64,000 nt of DNA from Marinobacter adhaerens HP15. GTDB taxonomy: Bacteria; Pseudomonadota; Gammaproteobacteria; Pseudomonadales; Oleiphilaceae. Made by a program: the position numbers and the translations under genes. The notes beneath the pieces are model-generated. The model was given only the letters and a program-made list of their open reading frames with translations. It was not told where the DNA came from and made no database searches. The stretch is from NCBI RefSeq assembly GCF_000166295.1, contig NC_017506.1:2666001-2730000 (forward strand), in the 5' to 3' direction. This document shows, one piece after another, positions 20,950 to 30,396 of this stretch (the first letter of the stretch is position 1; each line of letters starts with the position of its first letter).

Positions 20950-22920
20950 ATGTTAAGAAAACTGTTAATAGCCAACCGCGGCGAAATCGCAGTCCGGGTG
21001 ATCCGCACTGCGAAAGCCCTGGGTTACCGCACCGTGGCCGTCTACTCCGAGGCTGACGCCAAAGCCATGCACGTGGAACTCGCCGACGAGGCCGTCTGCA
21101 TTGGCCCGGCACAGGTATCCGCCTCCTACCTGAACAGCGATGCAATTCTTGAAGCCGCCCGCAAAACCGGCGCCGACTGCATCCACCCGGGTTACGGCTT
21201 CCTCTCCGAGAATGCCGCCTTCGCCAACGCCTGCAAAGACGCCGGATTGGTGTTTGTTGGCCCTCCCGCCTCGGCCATCGAACTCATGGGCAGCAAGCGC
21301 CGATCCAAAATCGCCATGCAGGAAGCCGGCGTGCCAGTGGTGCCTGGCTATGAAGGCAACAACGCCAACGACGACGAACTGATCGCCGCCGCCAAAGACA
21401 TCGGCTACCCCCTCATGATCAAAGCCTCTGCCGGCGGTGGTGGTCGCGGCATGCGCCTGGTTGAGAGTGAATCCGAACTGGCCGACAACATCAAACGGGC
21501 CCGTTCCGAATCAAAACAGGCCTTCGGCGACGACGAACTGATCCTGGAAAAAGCCGTGATCGAGCCCCGCCACGTGGAAATCCAGGTGTTTGCGGATCGC
21601 CACGGCAATGCGGTCTATCTCGGCGAACGGGACTGCTCAGTACAGCGCCGACACCAGAAAGTAGTGGAAGAAGCACCCTCCCCCTTTGTCACGCCGGAAC
21701 TACGACAGGCCATGGGTGAGGCTGCAGTCAAAGCGGCTCTGGCCTGCAACTACGAAGGCGCCGGCACCGTCGAGTTCCTGGTCGACAAGCACCGAAACTT
21801 CTACTTTCTGGAAATGAACACCCGCCTGCAGGTAGAGCATCCGGTCACCGAACTCATTACCGGCCAGGACCTGGTCGCCTGGCAGCTCAACGTGGCCGAA
21901 GGACGCCCGCTGCCGCTCAGCCAGGACGATATTCACCTGAATGGCCATGCCATTGAGGTTCGACTCTATGCAGAGGACCCTGCCCACGGATTCACACCCC
22001 AGACCGGATCGCTATACGCCTTTGAACCAGCCGAAGGCGAAGGTTTACGGTTTGATACCGGGGTACGATCTGGAGATGCTATCACTCCCCACTACGACCC
22101 GATGCTGGCAAAAGTAATTGCCTGGGGCCAAAACCGAGATGAAGCCCGCCGGCGGCTGATCCGCTCGCTTGAGGACACAACCGTGTTCGGCGTGACCACC
22201 AACCGCCATTTCCTGAGCCGGATTATCGCAGACGAGACTTTCGGGGCCGGCGGGGCGACCACGGCCTTCCTTCAGCAGGCCTTCAAGGACGATCCGTCCC
22301 TTCAGCCGCAAAACCTGACCATTCGCCAGTTGGCCCTGGCCGCCTGCGTGCTCGACCATGGCATTTCGGGCCAGAGCGCCTGGAGCAATGCGCCGGCCAC
22401 CATGACGCCCATCAAACTGGAAACCGGCGACACCACTGTCGAGTTACTGGTGACCCGCAGCGGCAGCCGGTTGTCTGTCAGTATGGGCGAAACCCGGCAT
22501 TCCCTGGTACTTGAAAGCCAGAGGGATGGCCATTTGTGCATTATCGACAACGGCGTTCGTCAGGCCTGCCAATATCACCGCCAGGGCGATTCCCTATATT
22601 TGCAGGCGTTCGGGCAATCCTGGTCGGTGCGCGATGTTACCCACCAACCAGCCAGGACTGCTGGCGGCGCGGGCAGCGGTCGCATCCAGGCGACCATGGA
22701 TGGCGCCATCATTGATGTGTTGGTTGAAGCTGGTCAGAGCGTTCACCAGGGCGATACGCTGGTGATACTGGAAGCCATGAAGATGGAGCATCCGGTAAAA
22801 GCAGACCGCGACGGCAGAGTCGCCGAGATTCTTGCGAGCAAGGGCGATCAGGTGAAACGCAGTCAGTTACTGGTCCAGATAACCGCCAACGAGACGGCCG
22901 AACAGGAGAACGAGGCATGA
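20950..22920 (+). CDS. atuF: geranyl-CoA carboxylase alpha subunit (biotin carboxylase and carrier)
   Basis: A 656-residue biotin-dependent carboxylase subunit. The order is biotin carboxylase N-domain (KLLIANRGEIAVRVIRTAK), ATP-grasp with KASAGGGGRGMR and EMNTRLQVEHPVTE, C-domain, a linker of about 120 residues, and a C-terminal biotin carrier with EAMKMEH, whose lysine (about residue 617) takes the biotin. It partners AtuC in geranyl-CoA carboxylation. The length agrees with AtuF and LiuD proteins. The stop overlaps the atuG start as ATGA, so the two are translationally coupled. Confidence 0.92.
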   Translation: MLRKLLIANRGEIAVRVIRTAKALGYRTVAVYSEADAKAMHVELADEAVCIGPAQVSASYLNSDAILEAARKTGADCIHPGYGFLSENAAFANACKDAGLVFVGPPASAIELMGSKRRSKIAMQEAGVPVVPGYEGNNANDDELIAAAKDIGYPLMIKASAGGGGRGMRLVESESELADNIKRARSESKQAFGDDELILEKAVIEPRHVEIQVFADRHGNAVYLGERDCSVQRRHQKVVEEAPSPFVTPELRQAMGEAAVKAALACNYEGAGTVEFLVDKHRNFYFLEMNTRLQVEHPVTELITGQDLVAWQLNVAEGRPLPLSQDDIHLNGHAIEVRLYAEDPAHGFTPQTGSLYAFEPAEGEGLRFDTGVRSGDAITPHYDPMLAKVIAWGQNRDEARRRLIRSLEDTTVFGVTTNRHFLSRIIADETFGAGGATTAFLQQAFKDDPSLQPQNLTIRQLALAACVLDHGISGQSAWSNAPATMTPIKLETGDTTVELLVTRSGSRLSVSMGETRHSLVLESQRDGHLCIIDNGVRQACQYHRQGDSLYLQAFGQSWSVRDVTHQPARTAGGAGSGRIQATMDGAIIDVLVEAGQSVHQGDTLVILEAMKMEHPVKADRDGRVAEILASKGDQVKRSQLLVQITANETAEQENEA

Positions 22921-23744
22921 GTACCATGCGTGATCGTACCGTTTTTATCACCGGCGCCAGCCGTGGCATCGGCCGGGCCATCGCCCTCGCCGCGGCCCGT
23001 CAGGGCGCGAACGTAGTGATTGCCGCCAAATCAGACACGCCTCATCCGAAGCTGCCAGGCACGATCCATACGGTGGCGGAGGAAGTTCGGGATGCTGGAG
23101 GCAAAGCGCTACCGCTGGTTCTGGATGTCCGGGATGAAAAACAGATCCGCCAGCGCATTGATGAGGCCGGCGAGCATTTTGGCGGCATCGACGCACTGGT
23201 AAACAACGCAGGCGCCATTCGGCTAACCGGTGTGGAAAACCTCAAGGTCAGCCGGTACGACCTGATGCATCAGGTCAATGCCCGGGCAGTCATGGCCTGC
23301 AGCCAGGCCGCACTGCCCTGGCTGAAACAGTCGGACCGGGCTCATATCCTGAGCCTGTCGCCGCCTCTGAATCTGAATACCCGGTGGTTCGCCCAATATG
23401 GCCCCTATACCACCACAAAATACGCCATGACCATGCTGAGCCTGGGCATGGCGGAGGAGTTCAGGCGGTACGGCATTGCGGTTAACACGCTGTGGCCAAA
23501 AACGCTGATTGCCACGGCAGCCATCGAATTTGAGGTTGGCGGGCCCCAGATGATGGCCCAGGGCAGGAAGCCGGACATCATGGCCGATGCTGCTGTCAGC
23601 ATCCTCAACCGGTCGTCTGAGACTATGACTGGTCAGACCCTGATCGACGAGGACCTGCTACGGCAGGACGGTATCACCGACTTCGAGCATTACCGGTATG
23701 AGCCGGGCGATAAGCCCCTGATGCCGGACCTGTTTCTGGACTGA
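22917..23744 (+). CDS. atuG: short-chain dehydrogenase AtuG
   Basis: A 275-residue SDR with cofactor motif FITGASRGIGRAIA (about residues 10-23), VNNAGAI near 92, and an active-site YTTTK (YxxxK) in the PYTTTKYAMTML stretch. It resembles the SCP2/HSDL2-like SDR group (conserved NTLWPKTLIATAA segment). In Pseudomonas, AtuG is co-induced on terpenes, but its precise substrate is not established. Its start overlaps the atuF stop (ATGA). Confidence 0.85.
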   Translation: MSTMRDRTVFITGASRGIGRAIALAAARQGANVVIAAKSDTPHPKLPGTIHTVAEEVRDAGGKALPLVLDVRDEKQIRQRIDEAGEHFGGIDALVNNAGAIRLTGVENLKVSRYDLMHQVNARAVMACSQAALPWLKQSDRAHILSLSPPLNLNTRWFAQYGPYTTTKYAMTMLSLGMAEEFRRYGIAVNTLWPKTLIATAAIEFEVGGPQMMAQGRKPDIMADAAVSILNRSSETMTGQTLIDEDLLRQDGITDFEHYRYEPGDKPLMPDLFLD

Positions 23745-23807
23745 ACCCGAGGCATGCATTGTTCCGGGCTCAATGTCCACACAATAAAAGGGACCAATGG
23801 AAAAACC

Positions 23808-25635
23808 ATGAGCCAAGACAACGTATCCGCATTAGACATTGCCCGCAGCCTGCCCGGAATATTCCGGCGCTTGCCGGCCATAACCCGGGGGCTGTATTAC
23901 TATGCCCTGAAAAACGAGAACCGTGAGCTTACGCTCGGCACTCTTATCGAGAGCAACGCCCGGAACCTGGGAAGCCGGCCCGCCATTCTGTTTGAAGACC
24001 GTTCGATTACATGGAGCGAATTGGATGGCTGGGCCAACCGCATTGCCCGCTATCTGCAGGACCAAGGGCTTGCCAAAGGGGATGCCATTGCGATCTCCCT
24101 TGAAAACCGCCCCGAATTGCTGGCCGTGGTAGCCGGCGCAGCCAAACTCGGCGTTGCCTGCGCCATGCTCAATACCTCCCAGAGAGGCAAGGTACTCGAA
24201 CACAGCATCAACCTGATCGAGCCCAAAATGATGGTGGTTGGCGAGGAACTGGTCGAGGCGTTCGACGGCATAAAAACAGATCTCAAGACCGCCCATCCCC
24301 AGCCATTCCAGTTTCTGGCAGACACCAACACGCTGAACGCCTTTGGGGACGCACCAACCGGTTACGCCAACATGGCCGAGCAGGTCAGCACCTTCAACAG
24401 CGACGCCCCGGATCTCAGCGATGCGCCGAAAATGGGCGATACCGCCATCTACCTGTTCACCTCGGGCACCACCGGCCTGCCCAAGGCCGCCCCGGGCTCA
24501 CACCGCAAATTTATAATGGCCTACGGCGGGTTTGGCCTAATGTCTCTGGCCATGAAGCCGGAGGACGTTCTTTACTGCACGCTCCCCCTTTATCACGGCA
24601 CCGCACTGCTGGTCTGCTGGGGCTCCGTCCTGGCCGGTGGCTCCGCCATTGTCCTGCGCCGCAAGTTCTCCGCCAGCGCCTTCTGGGACGACGTTCGCTA
24701 TTACCACGCCACCACCTTCGGCTACGTCGGCGAACTCTGCCGCTACCTGCTGAACCAGCCACCCAGCGAACAGGACCGGAACCACAGCCTCACCAAAATG
24801 ATCGGCAACGGCCTCCGCCCGTCCATCTGGAAGGAATTCAAGCAGCGCTTCGGGATAGAAACAGTCGCAGAGCTCTACGCCTCCAGCGAAGGCAACATCG
24901 GCTTCAGCAACTTTTTCAATATGGACAACACCGTGGGCTTTTCCACCGCCCCCTACAAGCTGGTGAAATTCCACGACGGCACACGGGATCCAGTTCGTAA
25001 CGAAAAAGGCTTCATGCAGGAAGTGGCTAAAGGCGAGCCCGGCCTCTTGATCGGCGAGATCACCAAAAAAATGGTCGTTCGAGGGCTACACCCAGAAAGA
25101 GGCCACGGAAAAATCGATCCTCCGCAACGCTTTCAAGAAGGGCGACGCCTGGTTCAACACTGGCGATGTCCTGAAGGAAATCGGGTGCGGCCACCTGCAG
25201 TTCGTCGACCGTATGGGCGATACCTACCGCTGGAAGGGCGAAAACGTCTCAACAACGGAAGTGGAAAACATCATCGACGGCTCGGGGATGGTTGAGGAAG
25301 CCATCGTCTACGGCGTCGAGATTCCGGGCACCAACGGCAAGGCCGGCATGGTGACCCTGGTTCCCCACAGCAATGGCCGAGAGTTCGACGTGAACAGTTT
25401 GTTCGCCTATCTGAGGGACAATCTGCCGGCCTATGCAGTACCGGTGTTTGTGCGCATCACCCACGCCATCGAGAAAACCGGAACCTTCAAATACCGCAAG
25501 GTGGATATCCAGAAGCTGGGCTATTCGCTTAGGGACGGCGAGGAAGTCTATGCCTGGTTGCCCGGGACTGATGGGTATACCCTGCTGTCGCCGGAGCTGG
25601 TTTCGGAGATTGACTCGGGTGGAGTTCGGTTCTGA
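23808..25635 (+). pseudogene. atuH: acyl-CoA synthetase AtuH, interrupted by a one-base frameshift
   Basis: AMP-forming acyl-CoA synthetase of the fatty-acid-transport-protein type, expected to activate citronellic or geranic acid. Motifs are the AMP-binding loop YLFTSGTTGLPKAAP and the C-terminal GDTYRWKGENVSTTEVE with GTFKYRKVDIQ. The frame breaks at a run of seven A (25065-25071). The upstream frame then runs out of homology (MVVRGLHPER...) and stops at 25295, while the true continuation, KKWSFEGYTQKEATEKSIL, lies in the frame starting TGG 25072 and ends at 25635. Removing one A restores an uninterrupted protein of about 608 residues. Cause may be a sequencing error, a real mutation or polymerase slippage. 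The start at ATG 23808 gives the usual N-terminus. Confidence 0.88.
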
Positions 25636-25693
25636 CTCTTTTGACCGGTTTCTAGTCCTGCCCTAGCCTTCGCCTATTTCTCCAATGTTGGAC

Positions 25694-25803
25694 GGCGAGG
25701 ATGGGTGGCCCCTCCCAAAAATGTCGGCGGCCATGGATGGCCGACGTCAAGCGCACATGGATGTGCTCGTAGCGGTTTTTGGGAGGGGCCACCCATCCTT
25801 GCC
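25694..25803. repeat. three-hairpin palindromic element, copy 5 (after atuH)
   Basis: The outer stem has a perfect 24 bp (25698-25721 with 25776-25799), extended by a G-T wobble and three more pairs to 25694/25803. The inner hairpins are GGCCA/TGGCC and GCACA/TGTGC, both with TGGA loops. It lies between the convergent atuH and quinone oxidoreductase genes, where it could also work as a terminator-like barrier, though no U-tract follows. Confidence 0.9.
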
Positions 25804-25845
25804 ATCTATAACCTTAAAGGCTAGGGCCCAACCAGAATCGCAAAC

Positions 25846-26826
25846 TCAAGATCCGACTTTGAGCACAACCTTGCCAGTCGCCTTGCGCTCGGTCAAAGCC
25901 CCCAAGGCCTGTGCGTAATCCTCAAAGTCATAGACAGCACTGATCTTCGGATCAATCTTGCCCTCTGCATAGAGCTTCATCAGCTCCATCATGTTCTGGG
26001 CGCTGGCTTCCGGCTCGCGTTGAGTGAAACTGCCCCAGAATACGCCAACAACGGAACAACCTTTCAGAAGAGTCAAATTTGCCGGGATTTTCGGAATCTC
26101 GCCGGCCGCGAAGCCGATGATCAGGTGGCGGCCATTCCAACCCATTGCACGGAGAGCCTGTTCGGTGAAGTCACCGCCAACGGGGTCGTAGATGACATCC
26201 ACGCCTTTGCTGTGAGTAAGCTTCTTCACCGCGTCTTTAAGAGGCTCTTCGGCATAATTGATCAGCTCATCTGCGCCTGCTTCCTTGGCAACCGCAAGCT
26301 TTTCGGCCGAACTGGCGGCTGCAATAACCTTCGCGCCCATGGCCTTGCCGAGCTCAACCGTTGCCAGGCCCACGCCACCGCTGGCGCCCAGAACCAGAAG
26401 CGATTCGCCAGGCTGAAGGTTGCCGCGCTGCTTAAGGGCGTAATAGGAAGTTCCATAAACCATGGTGAAGGCCGCTGCCTTCTCGTCGGACATGCCATCA
26501 GGGACGGGGAGAAGATTCTGCTCCGGCACGATGACTTCTTCGGCAAAGGCGCCATAACCTGTCAGCCCAGCAACACGGTCGCCTACCTTGAAGCGGGTTA
26601 CCTTGTCGCCAACCTCGATAACCTCACCCGCCATTTCGCCACCCGGGGAAAAAGGCAGGCTTGGCTTCAACTGATATTTGTTCTCGATGATGAGGGTGTC
26701 CGGAAAATTCAGGCCGGCGGCTTTAACGCGCACTTTGACACCGCGGCCTTTCACTTCGGGGCTGGGAACTTCTTCGATGACCAGCTTCTCGGCCGGACCA
26801 TATTCCTTGCAGAGGATGGCTTTCAT
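25846..26826 (-). CDS. zinc-independent NADPH:quinone oxidoreductase-like MDR enzyme
   Basis: A 326-residue medium-chain dehydrogenase/reductase of the quinone oxidoreductase branch. The N-terminal GroES-like domain lacks zinc-binding cysteines. The Rossmann domain has LVLGASGGVGLATVELGKAMGAKVIAAASS (about 140-170). The C-terminal segment GVFWGSFTQREP is typical of this group. The start is ATG 26826 (MKAILCKEYGP); upstream in-frame residues do not look like the family. It is convergent with atuH. It may reduce quinones or enoyl substrates; a link to terpene metabolism is only positional. Confidence 0.85.
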   Translation of the reverse strand: MKAILCKEYGPAEKLVIEEVPSPEVKGRGVKVRVKAAGLNFPDTLIIENKYQLKPSLPFSPGGEMAGEVIEVGDKVTRFKVGDRVAGLTGYGAFAEEVIVPEQNLLPVPDGMSDEKAAAFTMVYGTSYYALKQRGNLQPGESLLVLGASGGVGLATVELGKAMGAKVIAAASSAEKLAVAKEAGADELINYAEEPLKDAVKKLTHSKGVDVIYDPVGGDFTEQALRAMGWNGRHLIIGFAAGEIPKIPANLTLLKGCSVVGVFWGSFTQREPEASAQNMMELMKLYAEGKIDPKISAVYDFEDYAQALGALTERKATGKVVLKVGS

Positions 26827-26932
26827 GAGTGCTCCGTTTTTGTTTGATCGGATTCCAGGCGACAGGCGCCTGTGATTGTTATCCGTCAAGCTAAACAGAG
26901 TCTTAACATGAAGCAAATAAAGTTCTTTTATC

Positions 26933-26953
26933 TAAGCGCATAAGCGGCGCTTA
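26933..26953 (-). terminator. possible hairpin after the BLUF gene
   Basis: A perfect 7-bp stem, TAAGCGC (26933-26939) with GCGCTTA (26947-26953), lies just past the BLUF gene stop. The minus strand continues GATAAAAG without a proper T tract, so termination is uncertain; it may belong to the promoter region of the next gene. Confidence 0.3.
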
Positions 26954-26972
26954 TTTCTCAGAGCGAGTCCAT

Positions 26973-27539
26973 TCAGAGCATGGTCCCGCCGATCACGAGA
27001 GCGCCAACCAAAACCACCCCGGCCACAATCAGGCCAGTTTTCATTCCTGAGGACAGCACCTGAGGCGCGTCGCCGACAGATTTAGGATCATCACGGGTAG
27101 ACAGATTCTGTTCCTGGCTGGAGTTGCGAACGAGCTCGATCATTTTCTCACACTGTTCAGAGGTGAAAGCGGCCGGATCAAAGGATTCAAGTCCCTGATC
27201 ATCCAGAAATGCCCGAACGTCCCTCGAAAGCGGCACGTATTTCATGGACCAGTTACTGAACGTTCGGCTCTTCAGGGGCTCTTCTATCAAGGTGACGATG
27301 TTGCGGTGGCGGTCATCCTTCAGGATCCTGTCATACGTGCGACGGACGGCGTCCTCTTCACCTTCCAGATACTGGAAAAACCGGTCGTTTCCGTAGTAGA
27401 GGCCACCGACCAACTGGTCTTTGGCATTGTTCTTACGGGAGGTCATCAGAATTCGTGCAACGTGGGGTTCAACACCCTTTTCCACCGGTTTGGCTTCGAA
27501 CGTGGCTTCACTGGCATAGGCCAGACGCATCAAGGACAT
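26973..27539 (-). CDS. BLUF-domain blue-light sensor with C-terminal membrane anchor
   Basis: A 188-residue protein. Residues 1-100 form a BLUF domain that binds FAD and senses blue light. The three residues that build the photoactive hydrogen-bond network are visible with normal spacing: Tyr8, Asn38 and Gln56 (18 residues apart, in RFFQYLEG). RHRNIVTL and WSMKYVPL also match the family. After a hydrophilic linker, the last 22 residues (TGLIVAGVVLVGALVIGGTML) form one transmembrane helix. There is no fused EAL or other output domain, so signalling probably goes through a partner protein at the membrane. The start at ATG 27539 has GGAG 6-7 bases upstream. It is divergent from the TRIC-like gene. 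Confidence 0.88.
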   Translation of the reverse strand: MSLMRLAYASEATFEAKPVEKGVEPHVARILMTSRKNNAKDQLVGGLYYGNDRFFQYLEGEEDAVRRTYDRILKDDRHRNIVTLIEEPLKSRTFSNWSMKYVPLSRDVRAFLDDQGLESFDPAAFTSEQCEKMIELVRNSSQEQNLSTRDDPKSVGDAPQVLSSGMKTGLIVAGVVLVGALVIGGTML

Positions 27540-27732
27540 AGCAACTCCGTACAACAGGATACAGGTAAGTTGAATGCAAGATACGTTCAGAACTGTCGCT
27601 ATGGATCACAGTCCGGAGGCCCGCGCTTTCTAACACCTATCTGGCCTCAGGTGAAAGCCATCCGCTTTTTCGCTATCCTGCGCGCTTTGACTTTAGGCAT
27701 CCGGCCACTCCTGGCCTATCTCGGGGCTCGCC

Positions 27733-28350
27733 ATGATCGACATCATCTACGTGCTTGAAATGGTTGGAATCGTCGCGTTTGCGATTTCCGGCATGATCGT
27801 GGCGCGCTCCAAAAATATGGATCCTGTGGGCGTATTTACCATCGGCTTCATCACGGCACTCGGTGGTGGCACCCTGCGCGATCTGATCATGGACAACCAC
27901 CCTCTTTACTGGATCAAGCACGAAGAGCAACCGATGCTGATTCTGGCCATGGCGGTTGTCTTCAGCTATTGGAAAAAAGCAGAGCGGCTGCGGGAGTCAA
28001 GAATTGTGTTCCCCGACGCCATCGGACTCGGCGTTTTTTCCATCCTTGGCGCCCAACTGGCCCTGGATCTGGGACATTCCTGGTTTGTCGCTTCCCTGCT
28101 AGGAGTGATGACGGGCACCTTTGGCGGCGCCCTGCGGGACACCCTCTGTAACGAGGTCCCCTATATCTTTCGCAAAGACCAGATCTACGCCTCGATCTCA
28201 TTCGCCGGATGCTGGCTGTACTTTGTCTGCCAGTGGTTCCTCGACAACGAGGTCCTGCCGCTGACCATTGGCCTGCTTTTTATCGTCATCGTGCGGATGC
28301 TGGCGGTCCGCTTCGATATCCGGCTCCAGCGTGACTCTCACAGCAACTAA
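27733..28350 (+). CDS. TRIC-family (UPF0126/YicG) membrane channel protein
   Basis: A 205-residue inner-membrane protein with about seven helices, built as two repeats. Each repeat carries the family mark: GGGTLRD in the first and GGALRD in the second. Prokaryotic TRIC homologues form trimeric cation channels; the E. coli relative is YicG. The ATG at 27733 fits the usual N-terminus (IIYVLEMVGIVAFAISG). It is monocistronic, with a BLUF gene divergent upstream and azgA 150 bases downstream. Confidence 0.87.
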   Translation: MIDIIYVLEMVGIVAFAISGMIVARSKNMDPVGVFTIGFITALGGGTLRDLIMDNHPLYWIKHEEQPMLILAMAVVFSYWKKAERLRESRIVFPDAIGLGVFSILGAQLALDLGHSWFVASLLGVMTGTFGGALRDTLCNEVPYIFRKDQIYASISFAGCWLYFVCQWFLDNEVLPLTIGLLFIVIVRMLAVRFDIRLQRDSHSN

Positions 28351-28501
28351 CCCCACATTCGCTTTGACGAACTGTCAATCATCCCTTGGCCTCAGGAGGC
28401 TGAGCCGGTAATATTGCCGTTTTTTCACGCAATTCAAGAATTCCGTCCAGACCAGACCCCCAAACACAAACTTTCAGCATCCTGTGAGGCAGACACCCGT
28501 C

Positions 28502-29800
28502 ATGCTTGAACGACTGTTCCAACTCCAGGCCCACGGCACCACTGTTCGTAAAGAAGTGGTTGCGGGCATTACCACCTTCCTGACCATGGCGTACATCATC
28601 GTGGTCAACCCGAGCATCCTGTCATCGACCGGCATGGATTTCGGGGCTGTCTTTGTTGCTACCTGTCTTGCAGCCGTGATCGGCACCCTGATCATGGGGC
28701 TTTGGGCCAATTACCCGATCGCCATGGCACCAGGCATGGGGCTCAACGCCTTTTTCTCCTTCACGGTCGTCGGCAGCATGGGCTACAGCTGGCAGATAGC
28801 ACTCGGAGCGGTGTTCATCTCCGGCTTCCTGTTCTTCATGCTGAGCATCTTCAAGGTGCGCGAATGGATCATCAACAGCATTCCCATGTCCCTGCGTTTC
28901 GGCATCTCCGCGGGCATTGGGTTCTTCCTGGCCCTGATCGCCCTGAAGAATGCCGGCATTGTTGTGGATCACCCCGCCACGCTTGTGGGGCTTGGCGAAG
29001 TGAAAGTGGCAGAGAGCCTGCTGTTTTTCGGCGGCTTCGTGCTGATTTGCGCACTGTCCTTCCGCCAGGTAACCGGCGCGGTCATGATTGGTATTATTGC
29101 GGTTACCGGCGTAGCCATGGCACTGGGAATGGTGGAGTACAACGGTCTGGTTTCAGCACCCCCGAGCATAGCGCCGACGTTCATGCAGCTGGACCTGGCG
29201 GGCGCCCTGAATATCGGCATGATCAGCGTGATCTTTGCGTTTCTGTTCGTCGATCTGTTTGATACATCCGGCACCCTGATCGGCGCCGCACAGCGCGGTG
29301 GTCTCCTCGACAAGGACGGCAAACTGCCGCGCCTTGGCCGGGCCCTGATGTCGGACTCGGTTGCGACCATGTCCGGTGCTGCCCTCGGTACCTCAACCAC
29401 CACCAGCTACATCGAATCCACCGCGGGCATCTCCGCCGGCGGCCGAACCGGCCTGACCGCTGTCGTGGTTGCCGCGCTATTTCTTGCTTGTTTGCTGCTG
29501 TCACCGATCGCCAGCATCATCCCTGCCTACGCCACCGCACCGGCACTGCTTTACGTGGCGATTCTGATGGCCAGCGGCCTCAAACTGATTGATTGGGAGG
29601 ATGTCACTGATGCAGCCCCGGCTGTTGTCACTGCCCTGATGATGCCTTTGACCTTCTCCATTGCCAACGGCATCGCCCTGGGATTCATCACTTACGCCAT
29701 TCTGAAGGCACTCAGTGGCCGCTGGGCAGATCTGAACGCCAGTGTTGTTATCATTGCGGTTGTGTTTGTTCTGAAATTCATTTTCCTGGATGCGGCCTGA
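28502..29800 (+). CDS. NCS2-family (AzgA-like) hypoxanthine/guanine/adenine permease
   Basis: A 432-residue inner-membrane permease of the AzgA branch of NCS2. Family segments include EVVAGITTFLTMAYIIVVNPSIL near the N-terminus, YPIAMAPGMGLNAFF, FLFVDLFDTSGTLIG, GTSTTTSYIESTAGISAGGRTGLTA and the hydrophobic C-terminus. It probably imports purine bases by proton symport. ATG 28502 is chosen over GTG 28484 because TGAGG lies 11 bases before it. It is 30 bases upstream of apt, so import and phosphoribosylation of purines look coupled. Confidence 0.88.
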   Translation: MLERLFQLQAHGTTVRKEVVAGITTFLTMAYIIVVNPSILSSTGMDFGAVFVATCLAAVIGTLIMGLWANYPIAMAPGMGLNAFFSFTVVGSMGYSWQIALGAVFISGFLFFMLSIFKVREWIINSIPMSLRFGISAGIGFFLALIALKNAGIVVDHPATLVGLGEVKVAESLLFFGGFVLICALSFRQVTGAVMIGIIAVTGVAMALGMVEYNGLVSAPPSIAPTFMQLDLAGALNIGMISVIFAFLFVDLFDTSGTLIGAAQRGGLLDKDGKLPRLGRALMSDSVATMSGAALGTSTTTSYIESTAGISAGGRTGLTAVVVAALFLACLLLSPIASIIPAYATAPALLYVAILMASGLKLIDWEDVTDAAPAVVTALMMPLTFSIANGIALGFITYAILKALSGRWADLNASVVIIAVVFVLKFIFLDAA

Positions 29801-29830
29801 TCCGCCTCCAGGGCATTAACCGGAACGTTT

Positions 29831-30373
29831 ATGGATTATTTTTCTGAAAGCATCAAAAAGGCCATTCGCACGGTCCCGGACTGGCCAAAACCGGGCGTGG
29901 CCTTTCGCGATATAACCACGGTACTGCAGGACAAGACTGCCTTCCGTAAACTGATTGATGCCTTCGTACACCGCTACCACGGCCACAAGATTGATGCCGT
30001 GGCAGCGGTGGATGCGCGCGGCTTTATCATTGGCTCGGCACTGGCCTATGAGCTCAACGCGTCCCTGGTACTTGTCCGCAAGAAAGGCAAGCTGCCGTTC
30101 GATACGCTGGTGGAGGACTACGAGCTTGAATACGGTACTGCCTCCGTAGAGCTGCACAAGGACGCGTTCAAGCCGGGCGACAACGTGGTTCTGGTGGATG
30201 ATCTGATTGCCACTGGCGGCACGATGCTCGCCGCGACCCGTCTGATCCGCAGGATTGGCGCGGAAATTGTGGAAGTGGCAGCCATGATTGATCTGCCCGA
30301 TCTCGGCGGCTCCCGCAAGCTGCAGGACGAAGGCCTTCAGGTTTATACTGTTTGCTCGTTTGAAGGGGAATAA
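29831..30373 (+). CDS. apt: adenine phosphoribosyltransferase
   Basis: A 180-residue cytoplasmic salvage enzyme that converts adenine and PRPP to AMP. The PRPP-binding motif is [14 protein letters not shown] (about 117-130). The N-terminal [17 protein letters not shown] and the [14 protein letters not shown] segment are typical of Apt. Length is normal. It sits in a purine operon behind the AzgA-like permease and 23 bases before a fumarylacetoacetase-family gene. Confidence 0.95.
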   Translation: MDYFSESIKKAIRTVPDWPKPGVAFRDITTVLQDKTAFRKLIDAFVHRYHGHKIDAVAAVDARGFIIGSALAYELNASLVLVRKKGKLPFDTLVEDYELEYGTASVELHKDAFKPGDNVVLVDDLIATGGTMLAATRLIRRIGAEIVEVAAMIDLPDLGGSRKLQDEGLQVYTVCSFEGE

Positions 30374-30396
30374 TCAACAGCAATCAGGAGGCGACC

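Noticed and set aside
25065..25071. Programmed -1 ribosomal frameshift at the A run in atuH
   Set aside because: Restoring the frame needs skipping one base (+1), not re-reading one; a -1 slip leads to the wrong frame. Polymerase slippage or an error remains possible.
15785..25803. Spaced palindromic repeats as a possible CRISPR array
   Set aside because: Copies are far apart, separated by genes, differ in orientation and have no regular spacers; no cas genes.
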